Part shown: piece by piece, positions 7,842 through 15,501 of the stretch | Position numbering within the stretch: position 1 is the stretch's first letter | How the letters are laid out: each line of letters begins with the position of its first letter | From: Patescibacteria group bacterium | GTDB taxonomy: Bacteria > Patescibacteriota > Minisyncoccia > UBA6257 > 2-01-FULL-56-20 | Length of the DNA stretch: 48,107 bases | NCBI GenBank assembly: GCA_028865305.1 | Contig: JAGWKM010000005.1 | Location: 1 to 48,107, forward strand | Direction of reading: 5' to 3' | Notes under the pieces: generated by a model | What the model saw: only the letters and a program-made list of their open reading frames with translations | Database searches by the model: none | What the model was told of the DNA's origin: nothing | Translations under genes and position numbers: made by a program

Positions 7842-8867
7842 ATGGAAAACAATATAAAAATGGATCGGGTGGGCGTGCTGTGGGGACAAACCTGGCAAAT
7901 GTACCGCGAGCGGCTCCGGGGATTGATGAAAATCATCCTCATTCCGGCGCTTTTCCTGGTGCTGGGGGAAATCGCCGTCCGCTCCGGGTCCGTTCCGGCC
8001 ATCGGATTGGGCGTCATTTTCATTATTGCGGGAGCCATTCTCGCCGTTTTTGCTTATATTGCCGCAACCATCTCAATCCACGAAAAAACCAATTTCAACG
8101 ACTCCTATCGCCGCAGCACGCAGTTCTTCTGGCCGATGGTTTGGGTCGGCATCCTGGGTACGCTGGTTAAAATAGGAGGCCTCGTCATGCTCATCGTTCC
8201 CGGCATCCTCTTCGCCATCGGCCTCACGCTGAGCTTTTATGTCCTCATCCTTGAAAACCGCCGCGGCCTCGGCGCCCTCATGCAAAGCTTGGCCTACGTA
8301 CGCGGATTCGAATTCGAAGTATTCGGCCGGATGCTTTTGCTCGCGCTCTGCGTCATGGTGCCGTTTTGGGTCATTTATACTCCGGCGCTCGCTATTTTCG
8401 GGCTTACGATCGGACTTTTGGTTTATGCGGTCCTGATGCTCTTTGTCGTGCCGTTTTCATTGATTTATCTCTACGTGATGTATCGGAATTTCGTCGCGAT
8501 GAAACCGGATGTGGCGGCCGGACAGGCGATTCGGAGCAAGGGCTGGCTTACGGCTGCGGCAATCGTCGGCCTCGTGGTCCCGTTGATTTTGATTGTTATC
8601 TTCGCTTCCGCGATAGCGTTTTTCGTCCGCCAAAATCCGCAATGGCAAAATCCCGCATATTGGCAACAAATGAACCAGCAGCAATGGAATATTCAGGGAA
8701 TATATCCTGAACCGTCCGGCGCGCCGAGCTCGACAGCGACATCTTCATCCCCGCTCGGCATGCATTGCGGCGGATTTATCAGGAACGCACCTACTTGTCC
8801 GACTGGATATCGCTGCCAATTGGACATCAATCGTCCGGACACCGGCGGCGTATGCGTGCCGGATTAG
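7842..8867 (+). CDS. Multi-pass membrane protein with Cys-containing C-terminal tail
   Basis: ATG 7842 follows TAAAAT (7830-7835) by six bases, which suggests a leaderless start; the AAGGAG further upstream is too far for an SD. The 341-aa protein has about six TM segments (for example IILIPALFLVLGEIAV, AGAILAVFAYIAATI and VGLVVPLILIVIFASAIAFF). The layout resembles DUF975 or glycerophosphodiesterase membrane-domain families. The soluble tail is Ser/Thr/Pro-rich with four cysteines (MHCGG..APTCPTGYRCQL..GGVCVPD) that may form disulfides outside the cell. The function is unknown. Confidence 0.7.
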   Translation: MENNIKMDRVGVLWGQTWQMYRERLRGLMKIILIPALFLVLGEIAVRSGSVPAIGLGVIFIIAGAILAVFAYIAATISIHEKTNFNDSYRRSTQFFWPMVWVGILGTLVKIGGLVMLIVPGILFAIGLTLSFYVLILENRRGLGALMQSLAYVRGFEFEVFGRMLLLALCVMVPFWVIYTPALAIFGLTIGLLVYAVLMLFVVPFSLIYLYVMYRNFVAMKPDVAAGQAIRSKGWLTAAAIVGLVVPLILIVIFASAIAFFVRQNPQWQNPAYWQQMNQQQWNIQGIYPEPSGAPSSTATSSSPLGMHCGGFIRNAPTCPTGYRCQLDINRPDTGGVCVPD

Positions 8868-8904
8868 AATTTATAAAGCCAGCAGATTATAATCGCTCCG
8901 TTTA

Positions 8905-9076
8905 GAACCCATCTCAAAAATAGGCCGAGCGCACCCATGAGGAATTTTCGAGATGAAAACGGCGATTTCGGCTGAAGAAATAGCGGGCTATTCCAAGGGC
9001 GAAATCGCCGTTTTCAGCCGAAAATAACCATGGGTGCGCCGGATCTTCGGACATCAGCTATTTTTGAGATGGGTTC
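8905..9076. mobile_element. MITE with TA target duplication (IS630/Tc1-like)
   Basis: A 172-bp imperfect palindrome. The outer 19 bp are perfect inverted repeats (GAACCCATCTCAAAAATAG, 8905-8923; complement at 9058-9076). Inner arms also match (ACCCATG and CGGCGATTTCG blocks). TA flanks both ends (8903-8904 and 9077-9078), as for IS630/mariner elements. There is no coding capacity. The rest of the 331-nt gap (9079-9198) holds only a small hairpin (CTGACA/TGTCAG near 9143). Confidence 0.7.
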
Positions 9077-9198
9077 TAGTCCGCATTAACCAACCAGCCA
9101 GTCGGCATCAACCGCTTGGCGGGTTTCCTGTTTTATTGCCTGACAGTTTATTGTCAGACAGTCCGCCGGGGCAATTTATCCGGCCGGCAGAATCCATA

Positions 9199-10215
9199 TC
9201 AGGCCGCCGCCATCTCCGGATAGATTTTTAAAAGTGATATCAAAAGCGCCACGACGAGCGGACCGGCCAAAAATCCTATCGGGCCGAAAAAGCTGATGCC
9301 GCCGAGGACGGCCAATAAAATGATAAAAGGATGGATGGCGGCGCGGCGGCGGACGAACTGCGGCGTTATCAGGTTATAGATCAGATTGATGAGGATAATG
9401 CTCCAAATGAGCAAACCGATGGCCGGAGCAGTTTGGCCGATCACGAAAAGATAAACAACGCCCGGGATCGCCACGAGCCACGTGCCCACGATCGGCACCA
9501 AAGTCACAATGACCGCAAGCGCGCCCCAGAACGCCGGATTTGGAATGCCGAAGATGAAAAAGCCGATACCAAGGACGACGCCCTGAATAACCGCGACGAC
9601 AAGCGTCCCCTCGAAAACCGATTTAATGACGAGCTCGATTTCGCCGAGGACCTGTTCGGTGTTCTGCCGGGAAAGCGGCGTATGATCCATGACCCACGCC
9701 CGCAGCGCGTCCCCCTCCTTCAGGAAATAGAAGAGGCCGATCAAGCTCACGAGCGCAGTAAAGAAAAGCTGCGCAAGCCCTGAAAACAGCGAGCCCAAAT
9801 TCTGGATAAACCAGGAAAGCACCTGCCGGGCGGCATTATCCAGCGTGGCGGAAGCCGTCGAACCCTGCAGGTTCGGGAAAACGGTGCTCAATACTTTCGC
9901 CAAAGCGCTTTGCGATCCCGAGGAACTGCCCGTAAGCGAGCTGTAGAGATTGGTCGCCTCGCCGACAATCCGCACGCCGAAAAGCGCCAATGGCAGGAAA
10001 ATGACGGCAATCACGATTACGACGACAAGCGCGGCCGAAAGGGTGGCATTCCCGGAAATTGACGCAAATTTCCGGTACAGCGGCCTGAAAAGAAACGCCA
10101 GCGCGCCGCCCAGTACCAATGCGCCAGCATACGGTTGGAAAACAAACCAGGAATAAAGCGCCGCCAAAGCGAGCAGGATGAAAAAAAACCAATATTCAAC
10201 GCGCGCAGATGGCAT
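9199..10215 (-). CDS. AI-2E family (PerM/YhhT-type) membrane transporter
   Basis: A 338-aa polytopic inner-membrane protein with about eight TM segments. It starts WFFFILLALAALYSWFVFQP and carries the PLYRKFA region. The C-terminal part has IPNPAFWGALAVIVTLVPIVG and GPIGFLAGPLVVALL, typical of the AI-2E/UPF0118 family. ATG 10215 is 6 nt after TAGAAT on the minus strand (TGTTAGAAT extended -10), so the start is probably leaderless. The cargo is not predictable; some family members are sodium/proton antiporters. Confidence 0.9.
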   Translation of the reverse strand: MPSARVEYWFFFILLALAALYSWFVFQPYAGALVLGGALAFLFRPLYRKFASISGNATLSAALVVVIVIAVIFLPLALFGVRIVGEATNLYSSLTGSSSGSQSALAKVLSTVFPNLQGSTASATLDNAARQVLSWFIQNLGSLFSGLAQLFFTALVSLIGLFYFLKEGDALRAWVMDHTPLSRQNTEQVLGEIELVIKSVFEGTLVVAVIQGVVLGIGFFIFGIPNPAFWGALAVIVTLVPIVGTWLVAIPGVVYLFVIGQTAPAIGLLIWSIILINLIYNLITPQFVRRRAAIHPFIILLAVLGGISFFGPIGFLAGPLVVALLISLLKIYPEMAAA

Positions 10216-10221
10216 ATCTAC

Positions 10222-10246
10222 ATTCTAACACAGTGAGGGCTGCCCC
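10222..10246. terminator. GC-rich palindrome between YHS and permease genes
   Basis: A near-perfect hairpin (GAGGGCTGCCCC / GGGGCAGCCCTC) without a T run. It probably ends YHS transcription or insulates the permease promoter. Confidence 0.5.
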
Positions 10247-10289
10247 GGGGCAGCCCTCGAATCCCTGCCTTTATTTCCGTACCTCTGCG

Positions 10290-10460
10290 TCAGGTCGCAT
10301 ATTGATCCGGATCTTCATTGAATGTACTCTTACATTCCGCAGAGTCGAAATAATAAACCTTTCCTTTGTAGTTTGCGCTGTATTCGGCGGTTTCCGGATC
10401 TACGTCCTTGCCGCAAACAGGATCCTTCACCCGCGTTTTGGTTTTCGCTTCGTCAGCCAT
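10290..10460 (-). CDS. YHS-domain protein, 56 aa
   Basis: Minus-strand ORF from ATG 10460 to TGA 10290-10292, encoding 56 aa. The core VKDPVCGKDVDPETAEYSA followed by YKGKVYYFDSAECKSTF matches the YHS domain (P-V-C-G ... Y.G..YYFCS..C...F). This domain is a small metal- or thiol-associated module also seen fused to copper ATPases and monooxygenases. The two cysteines (CG and AEC) are present. No SD is seen upstream. Immediately upstream lies a short 7-bp-periodic repeat (near 10474-10500). Confidence 0.75.
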   Translation of the reverse strand: MADEAKTKTRVKDPVCGKDVDPETAEYSANYKGKVYYFDSAECKSTFNEDPDQYAT

Positions 10461-10577
10461 AATGTTAGTTGTTTTCGATTTTCGGATTTTCGGAGTTCAC
10501 CAAAAATCCTTCGACCTTTTGGCATTATTGAGAATACGGAACTGCGACTGAAGCTGTGATGAAGGCGGGGAGAGATT

Positions 10578-10633
10578 GTATAATGTATAAAGTATAAGGT
10601 ATAAAGTATAATGTATAAGGTATAAAGTATAAG
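10578..10633 (+). repeat. Eight tandem 7-mers GTATAAN before mscL
   Basis: Eight uninterrupted heptamers (GTATAAT, GTATAAA, GTATAAG and so on) occupy 10578-10633. They end 9 nt before the mscL ATG, and the intervening AAGGATGAGGG is SD-like. Two units contain TATAAT (10579-10584, 10607-10612), so the array offers several -10 boxes. Copy number could tune mscL expression. Confidence 0.85.
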
Positions 10634-10642
10634 GATGAGGGC

Positions 10643-11065
10643 ATGCTTAAAGGATTTCGACAATTCATTTTACGCGGCAATGTCGTAGACCTCGCGGTCG
10701 GCGTTATGATCGGCGCGGCTTTTAATTCGGTCGTGCAAAGCTTGGTAAAAGACATCCTGACGCCCATTGTCGGCGCTCTTGTAAAAACACCGGATTTTTC
10801 AAGCATTGCCTTTACCGTGAACGGCAGCAAATTTGCCTACGGCGACTTCCTGAACAACCTTATCTCATTTGTGATCACGGCCATCGCTGTCTATTTCTTC
10901 GTCGTCCTCCCGATCAACACGCTTCATGAACGCTTTGCAAGAAAACAGGCGCCGCCGGCGCCCACCGAAAAAAAATGCCCGGATTGCGCAAGCAACATTC
11001 CGATCGATGCCAAGCGCTGCCCCCAATGCACGAGCTGGATCGATTCTCCGGGAAAACATGCATGA
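10643..11065 (+). CDS. mscL: Large-conductance mechanosensitive channel MscL with C-terminal zinc ribbon
   Basis: A 140-aa protein. The N-terminal part is a typical MscL, the pressure-relief pore of the inner membrane, with MLKGFRQFILRGNVVDLAVG, TM1 and TM2 (LNNLISFVITAIAVYFFVV). After the cytoplasmic helix a zinc ribbon follows (CPDCASNIP..CPQCTSW, about residues 112-130), which standard MscL lacks. The ribbon could cap the pore or bind a partner; this is inference. A heptamer array lies directly upstream and a bidirectional terminator downstream. Confidence 0.95.
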   Translation: MLKGFRQFILRGNVVDLAVGVMIGAAFNSVVQSLVKDILTPIVGALVKTPDFSSIAFTVNGSKFAYGDFLNNLISFVITAIAVYFFVVLPINTLHERFARKQAPPAPTEKKCPDCASNIPIDAKRCPQCTSWIDSPGKHA

Positions 11066-11066
11066 A

Positions 11067-11130
11067 AAATAAAAAAAAACGGCGCGGCGCTTGAAAAACT
11101 GTTTTCAAGCGCTAGCGCCGTTTTTTTATT
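11067..11130. terminator. Bidirectional rho-independent terminator
   Basis: A long stem (CGGCG..GCGCTTGAAAA / TTTTCAAGCGC..CGCCG) flanked by A-rich sequence on the left and T7 on the right. It serves mscL (+) and the small RS-rich gene (-). Confidence 0.9.
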
Positions 11131-11258
11131 TATCTTCCTTCCTCTTCTTCCTGCCCGCGATTCGAGCGCGCATGGCGGCGTGAGGAGCTGCGCCGGCGTC
11201 CCCGCGAATTATTTTCATTGTGGCGGGTACTTCGGCGGCTGCGGCTGCGATTAGGCAT
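11130..11258 (-). CDS. Small RS/RG-rich basic peptide, 42 aa
   Basis: Minus-strand ORF, ATG 11258 to TAA 11130. The product starts MPNRSRSRRSTRHNENN, continues with SRGRRRSSSRR and ends in an acidic tail EEEEG. It has no SD. It is convergent with mscL and shares its bidirectional terminator, which supports transcription. Arg/Ser-rich composition suggests nucleic-acid binding, as in small ribosomal or nucleoid proteins, but no family can be named and GC-rich chance ORFs of this kind exist. Confidence 0.5.
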   Translation of the reverse strand: MPNRSRSRRSTRHNENNSRGRRRSSSRRHARSNRGQEEEEGR

Positions 11259-11337
11259 GTTTATGTTATTCAAGATGATTTCTGTGATTCGACCTTGAAC
11301 CGCACCGTAGCACAGCTAGGGTGAAATGCCTGTGAAA

Positions 11338-11451
11338 ATGCCAAATGGCAAATGACTAATGGTAAACGTATGTCCAATGAAAGAAATATCCATTAGACAT
11401 TTTTCTCATTTGTCCCATTCGTTTGTCATTTGTCATTAATCGTTTGTCATT
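11338..11451. repeat. 7-bp-periodic palindromic repeat (AAATGGC/CATTTGT type)
   Basis: Units such as AAATGGC, AAATGAC and TAATGGT face CATTTGT, CATTAAT and CGTTTGT in a hairpin arrangement. It fills most of the gap before the next gene; nothing else is seen there. Confidence 0.7.
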
Positions 11452-12369
11452 TCAATACTTATATGTGTCCACGAGCAGTCCATTCCTATCGAACAGGTAT
11501 ACGTTATCGTGGTACGGATCAAGCGGGCTCGCGCCCATCCAGGCGCGCCATTCTTTCGAGAGGAAATTGGAATCATTCAGGTGGGCATTGAAGCACGCGC
11601 GGTAATTGAAATTATCGGCAATGTAAGCGCGGCAGGTATAATCGTTCAGCGGGATCTGCGGATTATTCAAATTGGGAACCTGGCAGGATCCGATGGAATA
11701 GATGAAGTTCTGGCATGCGCCGGTGAAACCGGAAAGCGGGGCGCGGTCGGGCGCGGGGCAATTCATGGGCAACGGCGGATTGAAATGGTTTGCGGTGCCG
11801 ATATAGCCGATGCATTCGTTGAGGCGGAGGTTGAACGGCCCAGACTGCGAATACAGGTTCACGTACTGGCTGTTTTGGGTAAAAATGATGTCGCTCGGCG
11901 CGGTGAGTCCGGACGGATCATACAGATTGACTGCCTGCGGCACGTATTCCCCTCCCCGATTTGCGACAATGTGCCAGCCGGTCACATCGACCGATTCGCC
12001 CTGGCTCAAATTCGTGGCATAGAGCGAAATTTGGCCGTAGGCGCCGGTGCTTACGGATCCAAGCAGAACTTGGTGGAAATACGGGGAGAGCCCGGCGGCG
12101 GTAAAACCGGCCGGTATGTCGGCGGGATTTATCGTATTAGTTGCCTGCTGGTTACTGGTTACCGACTGCTGGTTACCGGCTGCTGGCTGCGGATTCAAAT
12201 AGGTCTGGCCGGACGACGGCACACTCGGCCTTGAGTAAGTGCTCGACGGGAACCGCAATGCATTCCCTAAACTGCTGAAAGCGTTGCCGACCAAGCCGGA
12301 ATTTATGGCGTATATCAAAATCGCAAGGATGAGGACGAAGAAAAGAATGATGCCGATTTTGGAGCCCAT
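11452..12369 (-). CDS. Surface protein with lamin-tail-like domain
   Basis: A 305-aa protein anchored by an N-terminal TM (IGIILFFVLILAILIYAI). A low-complexity linker (about residues 45-80) is encoded by 7-bp-periodic repeats (CTGGTTA, CCGGCTG units at 12130-12190), giving GNQQSVTSNQQATN. The globular part has ISLYATNLSQGESVDVTGW, VNLYDPSG and a C-terminal VYLFDRNGLLVDTYKY, the pattern of LTD (lamin tail) domains on bacterial surface proteins. Several cysteines suggest disulfides. The role is unknown. Confidence 0.65.
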   Translation of the reverse strand: MGSKIGIILFFVLILAILIYAINSGLVGNAFSSLGNALRFPSSTYSRPSVPSSGQTYLNPQPAAGNQQSVTSNQQATNTINPADIPAGFTAAGLSPYFHQVLLGSVSTGAYGQISLYATNLSQGESVDVTGWHIVANRGGEYVPQAVNLYDPSGLTAPSDIIFTQNSQYVNLYSQSGPFNLRLNECIGYIGTANHFNPPLPMNCPAPDRAPLSGFTGACQNFIYSIGSCQVPNLNNPQIPLNDYTCRAYIADNFNYRACFNAHLNDSNFLSKEWRAWMGASPLDPYHDNVYLFDRNGLLVDTYKY

Positions 12370-12371
12370 GT

Positions 12372-12488
12372 GTCAAATGTCGAATATCTAATTAATAATT
12401 AATAACGAATGCAAAATATTAAATGTCCAATGGGAATTCTGACATTGGGCATTCGTTATTAATTAGACATTATTAATTAGTCATTTTC
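12372..12488. repeat. AT-rich heptamer palindrome, copy 1
   Basis: About 115 bp of 7-bp units (ATTAATA, ACGAATG, TCCAATG ... CATT, CGTTATT, AATTAGA) forming one long hairpin. It is the intact reference copy of the family also at 15432, 24119, 30424 and 31565. Confidence 0.85.
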
Positions 12489-12494
12489 CATAAA

Positions 12495-15368
12495 TCAAAC
12501 CACCACGTTTACCAACCGCTTCTCCACGTAAATCACTTTCCTCGGTTCCTTCCCGGCCATGGCGTGCCGCACTTTTTCGCTCGCGAGCGCCGCCTCCTTC
12601 GCCGCCGGTTCGTCTATATCCGCCGTTACCATAATTGTATCACGCACCTTGCCGTTCACCTGCAGCACCAACCGGATCTCCGTATCTGCAATCAATTTCG
12701 GGTCGTATGCCGGCCATGGCTCGAAATCGAGGAATGAGGCATGGCCAAGCATTGACCAAGCTTCCTGCGCGAGGTGCGGCGCAAAGGGATGCAGCAGTTT
12801 GATGAAAATTTCGAGCTCGGATTTTTCGGGCGCGCCGTTTTTTTCCGCTTCATTCAAAAAAATCATGAGTGCCGAAACCGCCGTATTGAATTTGAAACCC
12901 TCGATGTCCTCCGTAACCTTTTTGATGGTCTTCTGCAATGTTATCCCGGACGAACGCGATGCTTCGCCGACCGCTCCGGCATGGCCGGCGGCAAAGTTCC
13001 AGCAGCGCTTCAAAAACCGCTCCACGCCCAAAATGCCCTGCGGATCCCACGGCTGGCCTTCCTCAAACGGCCCCATGAACATTTCGTAAAGCCGGACGGA
13101 ATCCGCGCCGAACTCGCCCACGATCTCGTCCGGGTTCACGACATTCCCTTTGCTTTTCGACATCTTCTGGCCATCGGCGCCGCGGATAAGGCCTTGATGG
13201 CGGAGCTTCAGGAAAGGCTCGTCGAATGCGAGCAATCCTTCGTCATATAAAAATTTCGTGATGAACCGCGAATAGAGCAGATGCAAAACCGTATGCTCCG
13301 CGCCGATGACATACAAATCCACCGGCAGCCAATGCTTTGCCTTATCCTTATCGAAAATGGCATTGGCATTATGCGGATCGGCATAGCGCAGGTAATACCA
13401 GGATGAATCGACGAACGTGTCGAGCGTTTCCGGGTCGCGTTTCGCCTCGCCGCCGCACTGCGGACATTTCACCCCGATGAACTCCGGCGAACTCGCAAGC
13501 GGCGGCATGCCGTGCGGCCGGTAATCCTTGAGATCGGGAAGCGTGACCGGCAGCTCATCATCCGGCACCGGGACAATGCCGCACTGCGGGCAATGGACCA
13601 TCGGAATCGGCACGCCCCAGTACCGTTGGCGGGAAACGGACCAGTCGCGGAGCTTATATTGGATTTTTTTCTTCCCGCCGGCAAATTCGGTGATTTTCCA
13701 TTTCGCCGTTTCGGAATCCATGCCGGTAAATTTCCCGGAACCGGCCAGCTTGCCATAACCGGAATACATTTCCCCTAAAACAAGCCGCTTGAAAACCAGC
13801 AGATGATTTTCATCCTGCATACGGGCCAGTATCTCGTCTTTGGCATTCCATTTCACCTTAAATTTCCCGTTTTCGTGGGCTTCCAATTTATTTTCCTTGC
13901 GACCGTCGCCCTTCAGGCGGAAATACAACCCGGTGACTTCAGAAGCGCGCGCCACATGCTTCGAAAACGCAAAATAATGGTGGTGCATTTTTTCAGAACG
14001 CGAAACCAATTCCATGTCGTGATAGCCGGTTTCCTCCTGGATTTCGCGCAACGCGCTCTGAACCGGATCTTCGCCCTTCTCGATGCCGCCGCCGATGAAA
14101 AGATCGCCGCCGTATTGCGGTCCCCAATCCAAGACCAAAAATTTCTTCGTTTCTGGATCTTCCACGACGGCCACAATGCTTTCCCGGAACTCTTCGTTCG
14201 GCAATTGTTTGCCGGTTTCCGGCTCGATCACGGTTTTCACGGGCAAACCGAATTTCTTCGCGAATTCAAAATCGCGCTCATCGTGCGCCGGCACCGCCAT
14301 GATCGCGCCGGTGCCATACGAACCAAGGACATAATCCGCGACCCATATCGAAATTTCTTCGCCCGTAGCCGGATTAATTGCCTTTACGCCCTTCAGTTCG
14401 ACGCCGGTTTTTTCTTTTGCTTGCACCTCGCGCATCAGGTCGGTCTTGTGCTTCGTGGCCTCCGCATACGCTTTCACCTCCGCCTTGTTATCAAGCACAT
14501 CATGCCCGTCATCCGTTGCAAGCGTCACCCATGCATGCTCCGGCGCAAGCACCAAATATGTCGCGCCGAACAGCGTATCCGGACGCGTCGTGAAAATCCT
14601 GATTGCAGCCCGTTCGCCGTTCGGACCGCGGCGCTCATTGTCCTCCGGATTCTTCTTGAAAGAAAGGAGGAAATCGATCTCGGCGCCATCGGATTTGCCG
14701 ATCCAATCCTCCTGCCGTTTGACGGTCGCGGCAGGCCAATCAAGTCCCGGCAAACCGTCGAGCAACCGCTCCGCGTAATCCGTGATCTTCAGAAACCACT
14801 GCTCCATGTCGCGCTCCTCAATCTCGGAGCCGCACCGCTCGCAACGCCCGTTTACCACCTGTTCGTTCGCAAGAACCGTCTGGTCCTTCGGACACCAATT
14901 CACCTTCGCTTTCGCGCGGTAAGCCAATCCCCTTTTGAAAAGCCGGATGAAAAGCCACTGGGTCCATTTATAATATTCCGGCGAAGCGGTGTTGATCTCG
15001 CGGTCCCAATCGTATGAAAGGCCGAACATCTGCACCTGCCGTTTGAAGTTTTTGGTATTCTCTGACGCAACTTCCTTCGGGCTTTTGCCTACTTTGATCG
15101 CGTAATTCTCGGTCGGCAACCCGAAGGCGTCCCAGCCCATCGTGTAAAGCACTTCATGGCCACGCATCCGCATGAAGCGGGCGTGGACATCTTCGGCGAT
15201 ATACCCTTTCGGATGGCCTACGTGCAACCCCGCCGCCGAAGGATATGGAAAAGTTTCAAGCTGGTAATATTTCGGTTTTATTGAATCATCTTTCGCGCGG
15301 AACGCCTTTTCATCCAGCCATTTTTTCTGCCATTTCGCCTCGATTTTTTTCGGGTCATACTTGGCCAT
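12495..15368 (-). CDS. leuS: Leucyl-tRNA synthetase with internal Nudix domain
   Basis: A 957-aa class I synthetase that charges tRNA-Leu. The HIGH motif is in AAGLHVGHPKGY (about residue 47) and KMSKSKGN is at about 733. The CP1 editing region (about 225-390, with VPAHDERDFEFAKKFG) is followed by an extra domain of ~130 aa. That domain carries a Nudix box (GGGIEKGEDPVQSALREI then QEETG, about residues 421-445) before the sequence returns to LeuRS at YKLRDWSVSRQRYWG. Standard LeuRS is ~860 aa. On the minus strand TAAAAT lies 8 nt upstream of ATG, so the start is probably leaderless. Confidence 0.96.
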   Translation of the reverse strand: MAKYDPKKIEAKWQKKWLDEKAFRAKDDSIKPKYYQLETFPYPSAAGLHVGHPKGYIAEDVHARFMRMRGHEVLYTMGWDAFGLPTENYAIKVGKSPKEVASENTKNFKRQVQMFGLSYDWDREINTASPEYYKWTQWLFIRLFKRGLAYRAKAKVNWCPKDQTVLANEQVVNGRCERCGSEIEERDMEQWFLKITDYAERLLDGLPGLDWPAATVKRQEDWIGKSDGAEIDFLLSFKKNPEDNERRGPNGERAAIRIFTTRPDTLFGATYLVLAPEHAWVTLATDDGHDVLDNKAEVKAYAEATKHKTDLMREVQAKEKTGVELKGVKAINPATGEEISIWVADYVLGSYGTGAIMAVPAHDERDFEFAKKFGLPVKTVIEPETGKQLPNEEFRESIVAVVEDPETKKFLVLDWGPQYGGDLFIGGGIEKGEDPVQSALREIQEETGYHDMELVSRSEKMHHHYFAFSKHVARASEVTGLYFRLKGDGRKENKLEAHENGKFKVKWNAKDEILARMQDENHLLVFKRLVLGEMYSGYGKLAGSGKFTGMDSETAKWKITEFAGGKKKIQYKLRDWSVSRQRYWGVPIPMVHCPQCGIVPVPDDELPVTLPDLKDYRPHGMPPLASSPEFIGVKCPQCGGEAKRDPETLDTFVDSSWYYLRYADPHNANAIFDKDKAKHWLPVDLYVIGAEHTVLHLLYSRFITKFLYDEGLLAFDEPFLKLRHQGLIRGADGQKMSKSKGNVVNPDEIVGEFGADSVRLYEMFMGPFEEGQPWDPQGILGVERFLKRCWNFAAGHAGAVGEASRSSGITLQKTIKKVTEDIEGFKFNTAVSALMIFLNEAEKNGAPEKSELEIFIKLLHPFAPHLAQEAWSMLGHASFLDFEPWPAYDPKLIADTEIRLVLQVNGKVRDTIMVTADIDEPAAKEAALASEKVRHAMAGKEPRKVIYVEKRLVNVVV

Positions 15369-15431
15369 ATAGGCCTATTTTACGCTCATTTTCATTGCTT
15401 GTCATCCCGGCCACTGAGCTGAAATCTATGT

Positions 15432-15501
15432 GTAAAATGACTAATATCTAATTAATAATTAATAACGAATGCAAAATATTAAATGTCCAATGGAAATTCT
15501 G
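15432..15501. repeat. AT-rich heptamer palindrome, copy 2, left half (split by IS)
   Basis: The left arm of the palindrome family (ATTAATA, ACGAATG, TCCAATG units). It ends in the target duplication AAATTCTG (15494-15501). The right arm continues after the IS at 16343. Confidence 0.85.
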
